From assembly GCF_001427795.1 (NCBI RefSeq), contig NZ_LMHJ01000001.1, positions 667,773 through 731,772 on the forward strand: DNA of 64,000 nt, in the 5' to 3' direction. Positions 18,544 through 26,899 of the stretch are shown piece after piece (positions within the stretch are counted from its first letter, which is position 1; every line of letters starts with the position of its first letter). Source of the stretch: Nocardioides sp. Root682 (GTDB taxonomy: Bacteria; Actinomycetota; Actinomycetes; Propionibacteriales; Nocardioidaceae). The position numbers were made by a program, and so were the translations under genes. The notes beneath the pieces are model-generated. The model worked only from the letters and a program-made list of their open reading frames with translations, made no database searches and was not told the origin of the DNA.

Positions 18544-19272
18544 TCAGCCGACCCGGTCCCAGCCACGACGCGGGCGGTGGCTGCCGAGCTGGGCGTCGTC
18601 GCGGCTGCGGTAGACGATGTAGGGGCGGGTCAGGTAGCCCACCGGCGCGCTGAAGACGTGCACCAGGCGGGTGAAGGGCCACAGGGCGAAGAGGCCGAAA
18701 GCGGCCAGCGCGTGCAACTGGAATCCCAGTGGTGCGTTCGCCATCAGCGCGGCGTCGGGATGGAAGGCGAGGAACGACCGGTACCAGACCGACACGCCCT
18801 CGCGGTAGTTGTACTCGCCGCCGAGCGTCAGGATCGAGCCGGCGATGGTGTTCCACATCCCCAACACGATCACCACGGCAAGGACCGCGTACATCACCTT
18901 GTCCATGACCGTCGTCGCGGAGAAGACGGGGCCGACGGTGCGGCGACGGTAGACCAGGATCGCCATGCCCACCACGGTCATCACGCCGGCCAGGAGACCG
19001 CCCCCGACTGCCGCCACGTGATAGACGTGCTCGCTGATGCCCACCGCGTCGGTCCACGACTGGGGCACCAGCAGGCCGATCACGTGGCCGCCGACGACGC
19101 CGAGCATCCCGAAGTGGAAGAGCGGGCTGCCGATGCGCAGCAGACGGCTCTCGTAGAGCTGCGATGAGCGCGTGGTCCAGCCGAACTTGTCGTAGCGGTA
19201 GCGCCACCAGTGGCCCACGACGAAGGTCGTCAGGCAGATGTAGGGGACGACGACGAAGAGGAAGTCGCTCAT
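18544..19272 (-). CDS. narI: Respiratory nitrate reductase gamma subunit
   Basis: A 242-residue cytochrome b subunit with five transmembrane segments that passes electrons from the quinone pool to NarH. The four heme-ligating histidines are at positions 53, 63, 187 and 205 (FHFGMLGVVGGH; QLHALAAF...RLVHVFS), the same or nearly the same spacing as the E. coli protein. GEYNYREGVSVWYRSF is the usual periplasmic loop. The ATG at 19272 gives the expected N-terminus inside the membrane. It follows narJ by 67 bases. Confidence 0.95.
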   Translation of the reverse strand: MSDFLFVVVPYICLTTFVVGHWWRYRYDKFGWTTRSSQLYESRLLRIGSPLFHFGMLGVVGGHVIGLLVPQSWTDAVGISEHVYHVAAVGGGLLAGVMTVVGMAILVYRRRTVGPVFSATTVMDKVMYAVLAVVIVLGMWNTIAGSILTLGGEYNYREGVSVWYRSFLAFHPDAALMANAPLGFQLHALAAFGLFALWPFTRLVHVFSAPVGYLTRPYIVYRSRDDAQLGSHRPRRGWDRVG

Positions 19273-19339
19273 TCGGGGTCCCCGATCAGTTGTTCGTGGA
19301 GGAGCGAAGCGGGGGAGACGAAGAACTGATCGGGGTGAA

Positions 19340-20050
19340 TCATGCGCGGGCTCCCGGGAACGAAGGCATGGGCAGCAGGGTCTGTTCGGGCCGAGCCCCG
19401 GCGGCGGCTCCCGGGCTGAACTGCGGGTTGGCGAAGGGCGCGAGACCCACCTCTTCCTCGGGAGGCCCCTCCGCCGCCAGACGACGTACGGCGTCGCGCT
19501 CCTCGCCACGCAGCGGCGGCAGCGTGGCCGTCACCGCCTCGATCAGGCTCGCCCACGGCGAGTGCATGTCACGAAGGGACAGCCTCAGCAGCTCGAGTCC
19601 TGCCCGGTGGTCGAGCATCAGGTCCCGCCCGAGTTCGCGGTCGATCGTGGCCGCGAACTCGAGCACGACGCACAGGTGGTCGGGCAGCTCCGCGTCGTCC
19701 AGCTCGAACCCGGCGCGAAGGTAGGTTTGCTTGAAGCGCAGCAGCGCCATTCCCCGCTTCCGCGTGTCGCCATGGGCGAAGTAGGTCAGGAAGAGGTTGC
19801 ACCGCCGCCGATTGTCGAACGTCTCGACGTAGTCAGCCTGGAGCTCCGGCAGCGGAGTCGTTTCGAGGTGCTGCAGGAACTCGCGGATGGAGTCTCCGAT
19901 CGCGACCGGGAGCCCCAGCGACGCCGACCGGACCAATTCGGCACGCGCCAGGACCTGTTCGTCGGGATAGTCGAGGAGCAACGACACCGACTGCCACACG
20001 ACGGTCAGGTGCTCGCCCGCCAACGTCGGCTTCGCGCGCCGGCCGCTCAC
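19340..20050 (-). CDS. narJ: Nitrate reductase assembly chaperone
   Basis: A 236-residue helical chaperone of the TorD/NarJ type that inserts the molybdenum cofactor into NarG and guides assembly of NarGH onto NarI; it is not part of the final enzyme. Family blocks are VWQSVSLLLDYPDEQ, DYVETFDNRRRCNLFLTYFAHGDTRKRG and ELPDHLCVVLEFAA. The GTG start at 20050 overlaps the narH stop (GTGA). The last 40 residues are Pro/Gly-rich and variable, which is common for actinobacterial members. Confidence 0.94.
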   Translation of the reverse strand: MSGRRAKPTLAGEHLTVVWQSVSLLLDYPDEQVLARAELVRSASLGLPVAIGDSIREFLQHLETTPLPELQADYVETFDNRRRCNLFLTYFAHGDTRKRGMALLRFKQTYLRAGFELDDAELPDHLCVVLEFAATIDRELGRDLMLDHRAGLELLRLSLRDMHSPWASLIEAVTATLPPLRGEERDAVRRLAAEGPPEEEVGLAPFANPQFSPGAAAGARPEQTLLPMPSFPGARA

Positions 20051-21696
20051 GAGTCTGACCCCTTCGAAGGGAACAAGCCGCTCGGGGAGCCCTTGCCGTC
20101 CCAGTTGAGCAGGTTCACCCTGGTTCCCTTGTCCTCGGGCCCAGCGAGCGAGTCCGAGGACTGCCGGTCCTGCAGCATCCGGAAGTTCTCGACCGCGATC
20201 GGCGTGGGCACACCTGAGCCCTCGCCGAACAGGTCCTGCTGGCCACCGCCGTACGCCGACACCGAGCACTCCGTGGACAGTTCCTCCAGCGCGTGCGCCT
20301 GCTCGGCGTGTGCCGGCGGAATCACGTAGCGGTCGTCGTACTTCGCGATCGCGAGGAGGCGGTACATGTCGTACATCTCCTCCTCGGTCATCCCGACCGC
20401 GGCCGGGATCGAGGCGTCAGGGTCGCGGCCCATGTTGATGTCGCGCATGTAGCAGCGCATGGCAGCGAGCTTCTTCAGCACTGCGTCCACCGGCGCCACG
20501 TCACCGGCCGTGAACAGCTCAGCGAGGTATTCCACGGGGATCCGCAAGGCGTCGATGGCCGCAAAGAGGTTGCCCTTGTCCTCGGCGTCCTCTCCGGTCT
20601 CCGCCACGACGTCGACAACAGGAGACAGCGGCGGGATGTACCAGACCATCGGCATGGTGCGGTACTCCGGATGCAGCGGCAGCGCGACCTTGAAGGTGGT
20701 GATCAGCGCATGGATCGGGGAGCGCTGCGCGGCGTCGATCCAGTCGCGGGCGATGCCCGCCTTCTCTGCCTCGCGCATCACCTCGGGGTCGAACGGATCG
20801 AGGAAGACGTCGCGCTGCGCCTCGTAGAGGCCGTGCTCGTCCTCCATCGACGCGGCCTCGAGCACCTTGTCGGCGTCGTACAGCATCAAGCCGATGTAGC
20901 GCAGGCGCCCCACACACGTCTCGGCGCAGACGGTGGGCAAGCCCACCTCGATGCGCGGGAAGCAGAACGTGCACTTCTCGGCCTTGCCGGTGCGGTGGTT
21001 GAAGTAGATTTTCTTGTACGGACAACCCGAGACGCACTTGCGCCAACCACGGCACTTGTCCTGGTCGACCAGGACGATGCCGTCCTCCTCGCGCTTGTAG
21101 ATCGCGCCACTCGGGCAGGACGCCGCACACGACGGATTGAGGCAGTGCTCGCAGATCCGCGGCAGGTAGAACATGAAGGTCTGCTCGAACTCGAACTTCA
21201 CCTTGTCTGCGATCTTCGCGAGCATCGGGTCACGGTGTGCGTTCTCCGTGGAGCCGCCGAGGTCGTCGTCCCAGTTGGCCGACCACTCGATCTTCATGTT
21301 CTTGCCGCTGATCAGTGACTTGGGCCGCGCGACCGGCGTGTGCTCCTGGGCAGGCGCGTCCGTGAGCGTTGCGTAGTCATAGGTCCACGGCTCGTAGTAC
21401 TCGCCGATGGAGGGAAGCTTCGGGTTGGAGAAGATCGTCATCAGGTTCTTGAAGCGGCCACCGCCCTTGAGCTTCATGCGGCCGCGCTTGTTGAGCTCCC
21501 AGCCGCCCTTCCACTTCTCCTGGTCCTCATAGGTCCGCGGATAACCCAGGCCGGGCCTGGTCTCGACGTTGTTGAACCAGATGTACTCCGTGCCCGAGCG
21601 GTTGGTCCACGCCTGTTTGCAGGTGACCGAACAGGTGTGGCACCCGATGCACTTGTCGAGGTTCATCACCATCGCCATCTGCGCCATGACCTTCAT
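20047..21696 (-). CDS. narH: Respiratory nitrate reductase beta subunit
   Basis: A 549-residue iron-sulfur subunit carrying electrons from NarI heme to NarG. The four cysteine groups are present: CIGCHTCSVTC near the start, CEHCLNPSCAASCP, CRGWRKCVSGCP with the Trp that converts one cluster to 3Fe-4S, and CTFCFPRIEVGLPTVCAETC. The ATG shares its first base with the narG stop (TGATG at 21694-21698), with a GGAGGTGA site inside the narG end. The protein is cytoplasmic and membrane-attached through NarI. Confidence 0.96.
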   Translation of the reverse strand: MKVMAQMAMVMNLDKCIGCHTCSVTCKQAWTNRSGTEYIWFNNVETRPGLGYPRTYEDQEKWKGGWELNKRGRMKLKGGGRFKNLMTIFSNPKLPSIGEYYEPWTYDYATLTDAPAQEHTPVARPKSLISGKNMKIEWSANWDDDLGGSTENAHRDPMLAKIADKVKFEFEQTFMFYLPRICEHCLNPSCAASCPSGAIYKREEDGIVLVDQDKCRGWRKCVSGCPYKKIYFNHRTGKAEKCTFCFPRIEVGLPTVCAETCVGRLRYIGLMLYDADKVLEAASMEDEHGLYEAQRDVFLDPFDPEVMREAEKAGIARDWIDAAQRSPIHALITTFKVALPLHPEYRTMPMVWYIPPLSPVVDVVAETGEDAEDKGNLFAAIDALRIPVEYLAELFTAGDVAPVDAVLKKLAAMRCYMRDINMGRDPDASIPAAVGMTEEEMYDMYRLLAIAKYDDRYVIPPAHAEQAHALEELSTECSVSAYGGGQQDLFGEGSGVPTPIAVENFRMLQDRQSSDSLAGPEDKGTRVNLLNWDGKGSPSGLFPSKGSDS

Positions 21697-24600
21697 CAGT
21701 AGGTCACCTCCTGGCTGCGCTTGCGGATGATGGTGACCTCGTCACGCTGGTTGCCGGTGGGGCCCAGGTAGTTGAACGCGAAGGTCAGCTGGGCGTACCC
21801 GCCGATGAGGTGGGAGGGCTTGACCAGCAGGCGCGTCAGCGAGTTGTGGATGCCGCCGCGCTTGCCCGACGTCTCCGCGATCGGCACGTCGATGAGCCGG
21901 TCCTGGGCGTGGTACATGTACACCGTTCCTTCAGGCATCCGGTGCGAGACGATCGCCCGGGCAACCACGACACCGTTGCGATTGACCGCTTCGATCCAGT
22001 CGTTGTCCTTGATGCCGACCTTGACGGCGTCCCGATCGCTCATCCAGATGTTCTGGCCGCCTCGTGACAGCGAGAGCATGAACAGGTTGTCCTGGTACTC
22101 CGAGTGGATCGACCACTTGTTGTGCGGCGTCAGGTAGCGCACCGTCAGCCCCTCGACCTGGTCGACCCCGTCGATGCTGGAGCCATCGGACACATGGCCC
22201 AGAGCGGGTTCTGCGAACAGGGCGGCCATGTTGAGTGGTGGCCGGTAGACCGGCAGCCCCTCGCCCAGCTCGGTCATCCAGTCGTGGTCGAGGTAGAAGT
22301 GCATCCGCCCGGTCAACGTGTGCCAGGGCTTCTTGCGCTCCACGTTGATGGTGAACGGCGAGTAGCGTCGTCCTCCGGTCTCGGATCCCGACCACTCCGG
22401 TGAGGTGATCACCGGCACCGGTGGCCCCTGGGTGTCGGCGAAGGTGATCTGTTTGCCCTCGTGTTCAGCAGCCAGGTCGGCCAGGGGCACCCCCGTCCGC
22501 TTTTCCAGTGTCCGGAAACCCTGCGTGGCAAGGTGCCCGTTGGTCGTCCCGGACATCGCGAGGATCGCCTCACAGACATCGACGTCCCGCTTCAGCGAGG
22601 GCCGGCCGTCCGCCACACCACCTCGGACCGCGCCGTTCTTCGCCCGCAGGTAGTCGACCTGCGGACGAAGATCGAAGGTGACGCCCTTGGTCGTCGCGCC
22701 GAGCGTGTCGACCAACGGACCCAGGGCGTTCATCTTCTCGGCGACGGCGCCGTAGTCACGCTCGACTTCGACCAGTCTGGGCATCGTGACGCCGGGGACC
22801 GGTTCACACTCGCCCTTCTTCCAGTCCCGTACGACGCCGTGCGGGTTGGCCATCGCATCCGGGGTGTCGTGCGTGAGCGGCACTGCGACGACGTCCTTGC
22901 GCACTCCGAGGTGGGTGGCGGCGAGCTCGCTGAACTTCTCCGCGATCGTCTGCCAGGCGTCCCAGTCGGTCCGGGTCTGCCACGGCGGAGCGATCGCCGG
23001 GTTGAAGGAGTGCACGAACGGGTGCATGTCGGTGGTGTTGAGATCGTGCTTCTCGTACCAGGTCGCCGCAGGCAACACGACGTCGGAGAAGATCGTGGTG
23101 CTCGTCTGGCGGAAGTCGATCGTCATCAGCAGGTCGAGCTTGCCCTCGGGCGCCTGGTCCCGCCACGTCACGTCGACCGGACGTTGGTCCACGGGCGTCT
23201 CGGTCGCCCGGACGGATGAGTCGGTGCCGAGCAGGTGCTTGAGGAAGTACTCGTTGCCCTTCCCAGAGGAACCGAGGAGGTTGGCGCGCCAGATCGACAG
23301 GATGCGCGGGTAGTTCTGCGGCGCGTCCGGATCCTCGCCCGCGAAGTCGAGCTCTCCCGACTTGAGCTGCTCGACGACATACTCGCCGACCGGCTTTCCC
23401 GCGGCAGCTGCGTCATCGCTGAGGTCCAGCGGGTTGCGGTCGAACGTCGGGTACGACGGCATCCAGCCCATCCGCGCGCTCTGGGCGATCACGTCGGCGG
23501 TGGACTTGCCGGCCAGCTGGCCTTTGCCGGTGGTGGCGGACAGCGTGTCGGCGCCGAACTGGTCGTAGCGGAACTGGTCGGTGTGGAGATACCAGTACGC
23601 GGTCTGGATCATGTTGCGCGGCGGCCGGTTCCAGTCCAGTGCGTTGGCGATCTGGGTGTAGCCCGTGATCGGCCGGACCTTCTCCTGTCCGACGTAGTGC
23701 GCCCAGCCACCTCCGTTGACGCCCTGGCAGCCGGTGAGATTGGTCAGCGTGAGGAACGCGCGGTAGATCGTGTCGGAGTGGAACCAGTGGTTGGTGCCGG
23801 CTCCCATCACGATCATCGAGCGACCCTTGGACTCCTCGGCGTTGGCAGCGAACTCACGGCCGATCCGGGCCGCCGTCGCGGCCGGGACGCCGGTGATCAC
23901 TTCCTGCCACGCAGGCGTGTACGGCGATGCTGCGTCGTCGTAGCCGGTGGCCCACTCCCCCGGCAGCCCGTCCCGGCCGACGCCGTACTGCGCGACCAAC
24001 AGGTCGAAGACCGTGGTGACGAGGTGGCCGTCGACACGGCGGACGGGAACCCCGCGCGGCAGGTCGGCGGCTGCGCCGTCGGGGGTGTCGAAGCGGGGGA
24101 ACCGGACGAGCACGGTGTCTTCCGCGCTCTCGAGCAAGGACAGCTGCGGATCGACGTCGCCGAGCTCGAGGTTCCACTTGCCGACCCCGGCGTCGCCGTA
24201 CCGGTGACCGAGCGAGCCGTTGGGCACGACCGGCTCCCCTGTGCGGGCGTCGATCAGGACCGTCTTGAACGCGGCGTTCTCCTCCGACTCGTGGGTCGAG
24301 GCGAGGTCGGCCGCTGTCAGGAACTTGCCGGCAGTGAAGGCGCCGTCGCCCGCGTCATCGAGCTTCACCAGGTGGGGCAGGTCGGTGTAGGTCTTGACGT
24401 AGTTCGTGAAGTAGGGCGTGTCCCTGTCGACGAAGAACTCCTTGAGCACGACGTGACCCATCGCCATCGCCAGCGCGGCGTCGGTGCCCGGTCTGGCGGG
24501 GAGCCACTCGTCGGCGAACTTCACGTTGTCGGCGTAGTCGGGGGCGACCGCGACGACCTTCTGGCCGCGGTAGCGGGCCTCGGTCATCCAGTGCGCGTCG

Positions 24601-25421
24601 GGGGTGCGCGTCACGGGGAGGTTCGAGCCCCACATGATCAGGTAGCCCGCGTTCCACCAGTCCCCCGACTCGGGGACGTCGGTCTGGTCGCCGAACACCT
24701 GCGGTGAGGCGACCGGAAGGTCGGCGTACCAGTCGTAGAACGACAGCATCGAGCCACCGATCAGGTTCACGAACCGGGCACCGGATGCGTGCGAAACCAT
24801 CGACATGGCCGGGATGGGCGAGAAGCCGGCGACCCGGTCCGGGCCGTACTTCTTGATCGTGTGGACGTGGGCGGCAGCGACGATCTCGCTGGCCTCCTCC
24901 CACGTGGCGCGCACGAGTCCGCCCTTGCCGCGTGCGGACTTGTAGGCCTTTGCGCGCTGCGGGTTCTCGACGATGTGTGCCCACGCACGCACCGGGTCAC
25001 CGTCGTGCTGGGCCTTGGCCTCGCGGAACATCTGCAGCAGGACGCCACGGACGTAGGGGTAGCGGACCCGGGTCGGCGAGTAGGTGTACCAGGAGAACGC
25101 CGCGCCGCGCGGACATCCGCGGGGCTCGTACTCCGGGGAGTCCGGACCGACCGAGGGGTAGTCGGTCTGCTGGGTCTCCCAGGTGATGATCCCGTCCTTG
25201 ACGTAGACCTTCCACGAGCACGATCCCGTGCAGTTCACGCCGTGGGTGGAGCGGACGACCTTGTCGTGGCTCCACCGGTCCCGGTAGAAGTCATCGGCTT
25301 CGCGGCCGCCGCTCTTCGAAAGGGTCCTGAGGTCTGCCGAGATCGTTCCCTTGGTGAAGAACCGGCGGCTCCGCACGAGTGCGTCCGCCAGTGGGCCGTC
25401 CATGCCGATGTCCTTGCTCAA
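21696..25421 (-). CDS. narG: Respiratory nitrate reductase alpha subunit
   Basis: A 1241-residue molybdenum bis-MGD subunit that reduces nitrate to nitrite in the cytoplasm. The N-terminus has the FS0 cluster motif HGVNCTGSCSW followed by the later Cys in PRGCPRG. The Mo-ligand region is WYADLPVASPQVFGDQTDVPES with the Asp of type II DMSO-reductase enzymes. The TTG start at 25421 overlaps the narK stop (TTGA) and gives an N-terminus of the same length as the mycobacterial protein as I recall it (eight residues before GPLADALVRSRRFF). An ATG at 25403 also has a ribosome-binding site and cannot be excluded. Confidence 0.96.
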   Translation of the reverse strand: MSKDIGMDGPLADALVRSRRFFTKGTISADLRTLSKSGGREADDFYRDRWSHDKVVRSTHGVNCTGSCSWKVYVKDGIITWETQQTDYPSVGPDSPEYEPRGCPRGAAFSWYTYSPTRVRYPYVRGVLLQMFREAKAQHDGDPVRAWAHIVENPQRAKAYKSARGKGGLVRATWEEASEIVAAAHVHTIKKYGPDRVAGFSPIPAMSMVSHASGARFVNLIGGSMLSFYDWYADLPVASPQVFGDQTDVPESGDWWNAGYLIMWGSNLPVTRTPDAHWMTEARYRGQKVVAVAPDYADNVKFADEWLPARPGTDAALAMAMGHVVLKEFFVDRDTPYFTNYVKTYTDLPHLVKLDDAGDGAFTAGKFLTAADLASTHESEENAAFKTVLIDARTGEPVVPNGSLGHRYGDAGVGKWNLELGDVDPQLSLLESAEDTVLVRFPRFDTPDGAAADLPRGVPVRRVDGHLVTTVFDLLVAQYGVGRDGLPGEWATGYDDAASPYTPAWQEVITGVPAATAARIGREFAANAEESKGRSMIVMGAGTNHWFHSDTIYRAFLTLTNLTGCQGVNGGGWAHYVGQEKVRPITGYTQIANALDWNRPPRNMIQTAYWYLHTDQFRYDQFGADTLSATTGKGQLAGKSTADVIAQSARMGWMPSYPTFDRNPLDLSDDAAAAGKPVGEYVVEQLKSGELDFAGEDPDAPQNYPRILSIWRANLLGSSGKGNEYFLKHLLGTDSSVRATETPVDQRPVDVTWRDQAPEGKLDLLMTIDFRQTSTTIFSDVVLPAATWYEKHDLNTTDMHPFVHSFNPAIAPPWQTRTDWDAWQTIAEKFSELAATHLGVRKDVVAVPLTHDTPDAMANPHGVVRDWKKGECEPVPGVTMPRLVEVERDYGAVAEKMNALGPLVDTLGATTKGVTFDLRPQVDYLRAKNGAVRGGVADGRPSLKRDVDVCEAILAMSGTTNGHLATQGFRTLEKRTGVPLADLAAEHEGKQITFADTQGPPVPVITSPEWSGSETGGRRYSPFTINVERKKPWHTLTGRMHFYLDHDWMTELGEGLPVYRPPLNMAALFAEPALGHVSDGSSIDGVDQVEGLTVRYLTPHNKWSIHSEYQDNLFMLSLSRGGQNIWMSDRDAVKVGIKDNDWIEAVNRNGVVVARAIVSHRMPEGTVYMYHAQDRLIDVPIAETSGKRGGIHNSLTRLLVKPSHLIGGYAQLTFAFNYLGPTGNQRDEVTIIRKRSQEVTY

Positions 25422-26662
25422 TGCGTTTCCTGTCCCTGGGCGGTACGTCGGACGATGGTCAGCGTGAGCACGAGGGTGAGGACGGCCGTGACCGACAGCA
25501 TCCACAGACCGATCGCGTACGAATCGGTGCGGCCGTAGACGTAGCCCATGATCAGCGGCGGCAGGAACCCGCCAAGACCTCCCGCCGCGCCGACCAGTCC
25601 GGTCACGCCACCGACCCGACTCGGGTCCGTGACCGCCGCGATCAGGGCGAAGGTCGCACCGCTACCGGCACCGAGTGCCGCAGCCATGGCAAGGAAGGCG
25701 ACCGTCCCCACGCCGTCGAGCGGAGGGGCGCCTGCCGAGATCGCGGCACCGACCACCACCACGGAGTACGACGTGGCCAGGACTGCGACGGCGCCGAATC
25801 GGTCGGACAGCCATCCGCCGATCGGCCGCATGATCACGGCGACCAGAACGAAGCCGGCCATCCGGTTGGCCGCGTCGGCCGCGGTCAGGCCGTGCGCAGT
25901 CTTGAGATACGCAGGCAGGTAGACCGAGAACGCGACGTAACCACCAAAGGCGACGGCGTAGAGGAGGCAGGCCTGCCAGGTGATCGGGAGCCGGGCATTC
26001 GCATTGAGGCGGCTCACCAGGCTCGTGGTCGGCACCACGCGACCCGGAGCGTCGCGGAGGAAGAACCAGGCCGCGACGGCGTACGCCGCGAGCACCACCG
26101 CGGTGATGAGGAACGGCGCCTTCTCACCCTGCTGGGTGAAGAGCTTGACCGTCGTCAGCGCGCTGATCGCCGTGCCACCCATGCCCGCACCGAAGACGCC
26201 GATGGCCAGACCCCGGCGCTGCGGCGGGAACCACGCATTCACGAACGGGACGCCGACGGCGAACACGGTGCCGCCCACGCCGAGGAAGAAGCCGCCGACC
26301 AGCAACAGGGCGTAGGAATCGAGCGCGACGAAGGCGATGAAGAGAACGGGGAGAATCGTCACGACCGAGATGACCGGGAACATGATCCGACCGCCGTAAC
26401 GGTCAGTCAGCGCCCCGACGATGATCCGACCCAGTGAACCAACGAGAACGGGCACTGCCACCAGCAGGGCGACGTCCGACTCACTCAGCGCACCGAGGGC
26501 ACCGGAATCACGGAACATCGGACCGAGGGGACTGATGAGCGCCCACGCCCAGAAGTTCACGGCGAACCCGACCGTTGCGAGTGCCAACATCAGGACTGGC
26601 GAACCGGCTTGCGCCGCACCCGACCCGATGACCGGACCTGCTGTGCTGGCCGCGCGAGCCAT
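25418..26662 (-). CDS. narK: Nitrate/nitrite transporter, NarK family
   Basis: A 414-residue MFS protein with twelve predicted membrane spans. NarK signatures are the first helix VGFAVNFWAWALISPLGP, the loop GALTDRYGGRIMFP, the nitrate signature-like GTVFAVGVPFVNAWFPPQRRGLAIGVFGAGMGGTA, and in the second half GAAGGLGGFLPPLIMG. It probably takes up nitrate and may exchange nitrite. ATG 26662 follows AAGGAG; longer in-frame starts run into the upstream palindrome. First gene of the narK-G-H-J-I-cupin operon, coupled to narG by a TTGA overlap. Confidence 0.93.
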   Translation of the reverse strand: MARAASTAGPVIGSGAAQAGSPVLMLALATVGFAVNFWAWALISPLGPMFRDSGALGALSESDVALLVAVPVLVGSLGRIIVGALTDRYGGRIMFPVISVVTILPVLFIAFVALDSYALLLVGGFFLGVGGTVFAVGVPFVNAWFPPQRRGLAIGVFGAGMGGTAISALTTVKLFTQQGEKAPFLITAVVLAAYAVAAWFFLRDAPGRVVPTTSLVSRLNANARLPITWQACLLYAVAFGGYVAFSVYLPAYLKTAHGLTAADAANRMAGFVLVAVIMRPIGGWLSDRFGAVAVLATSYSVVVVGAAISAGAPPLDGVGTVAFLAMAAALGAGSGATFALIAAVTDPSRVGGVTGLVGAAGGLGGFLPPLIMGYVYGRTDSYAIGLWMLSVTAVLTLVLTLTIVRRTAQGQETH

Positions 26663-26899
26663 GGGGTGCTCCTTCGCGCGTCCCCGCAACGGGGGGCGCT
26701 CTGCCACTGTTGCACGCTTCGCAGACATCCGGATGTCCTCGGGCACGGTGGAGCTCCTTCTCTCGGGGCTCCGATCGTGCGTGCGTCGATCAGTGGACGG
26801 TAGGGCCGATGGTCCCGTCATCACCGGCACTCACCCGTCCTGCACCACCTCGCGAGCAACGAAGGCCATCCCCGGATCACAGGAGTTCCTGGATGGCTG
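26663..26899 (-). promoter_or_regulatory. nar operon promoter region with palindrome
   Basis: This 237-base gap precedes narK. It contains the perfect 14-base palindrome GACATCCGGATGTC at 26724-26737, about 60 bases before the narK ATG, and a shorter repeat GATCG...CGATC at 26773-26791. No FNR-type TTGAT-N4-ATCAA box was seen. These are candidates for a redox or nitrate-responsive regulator. Confidence 0.5.
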
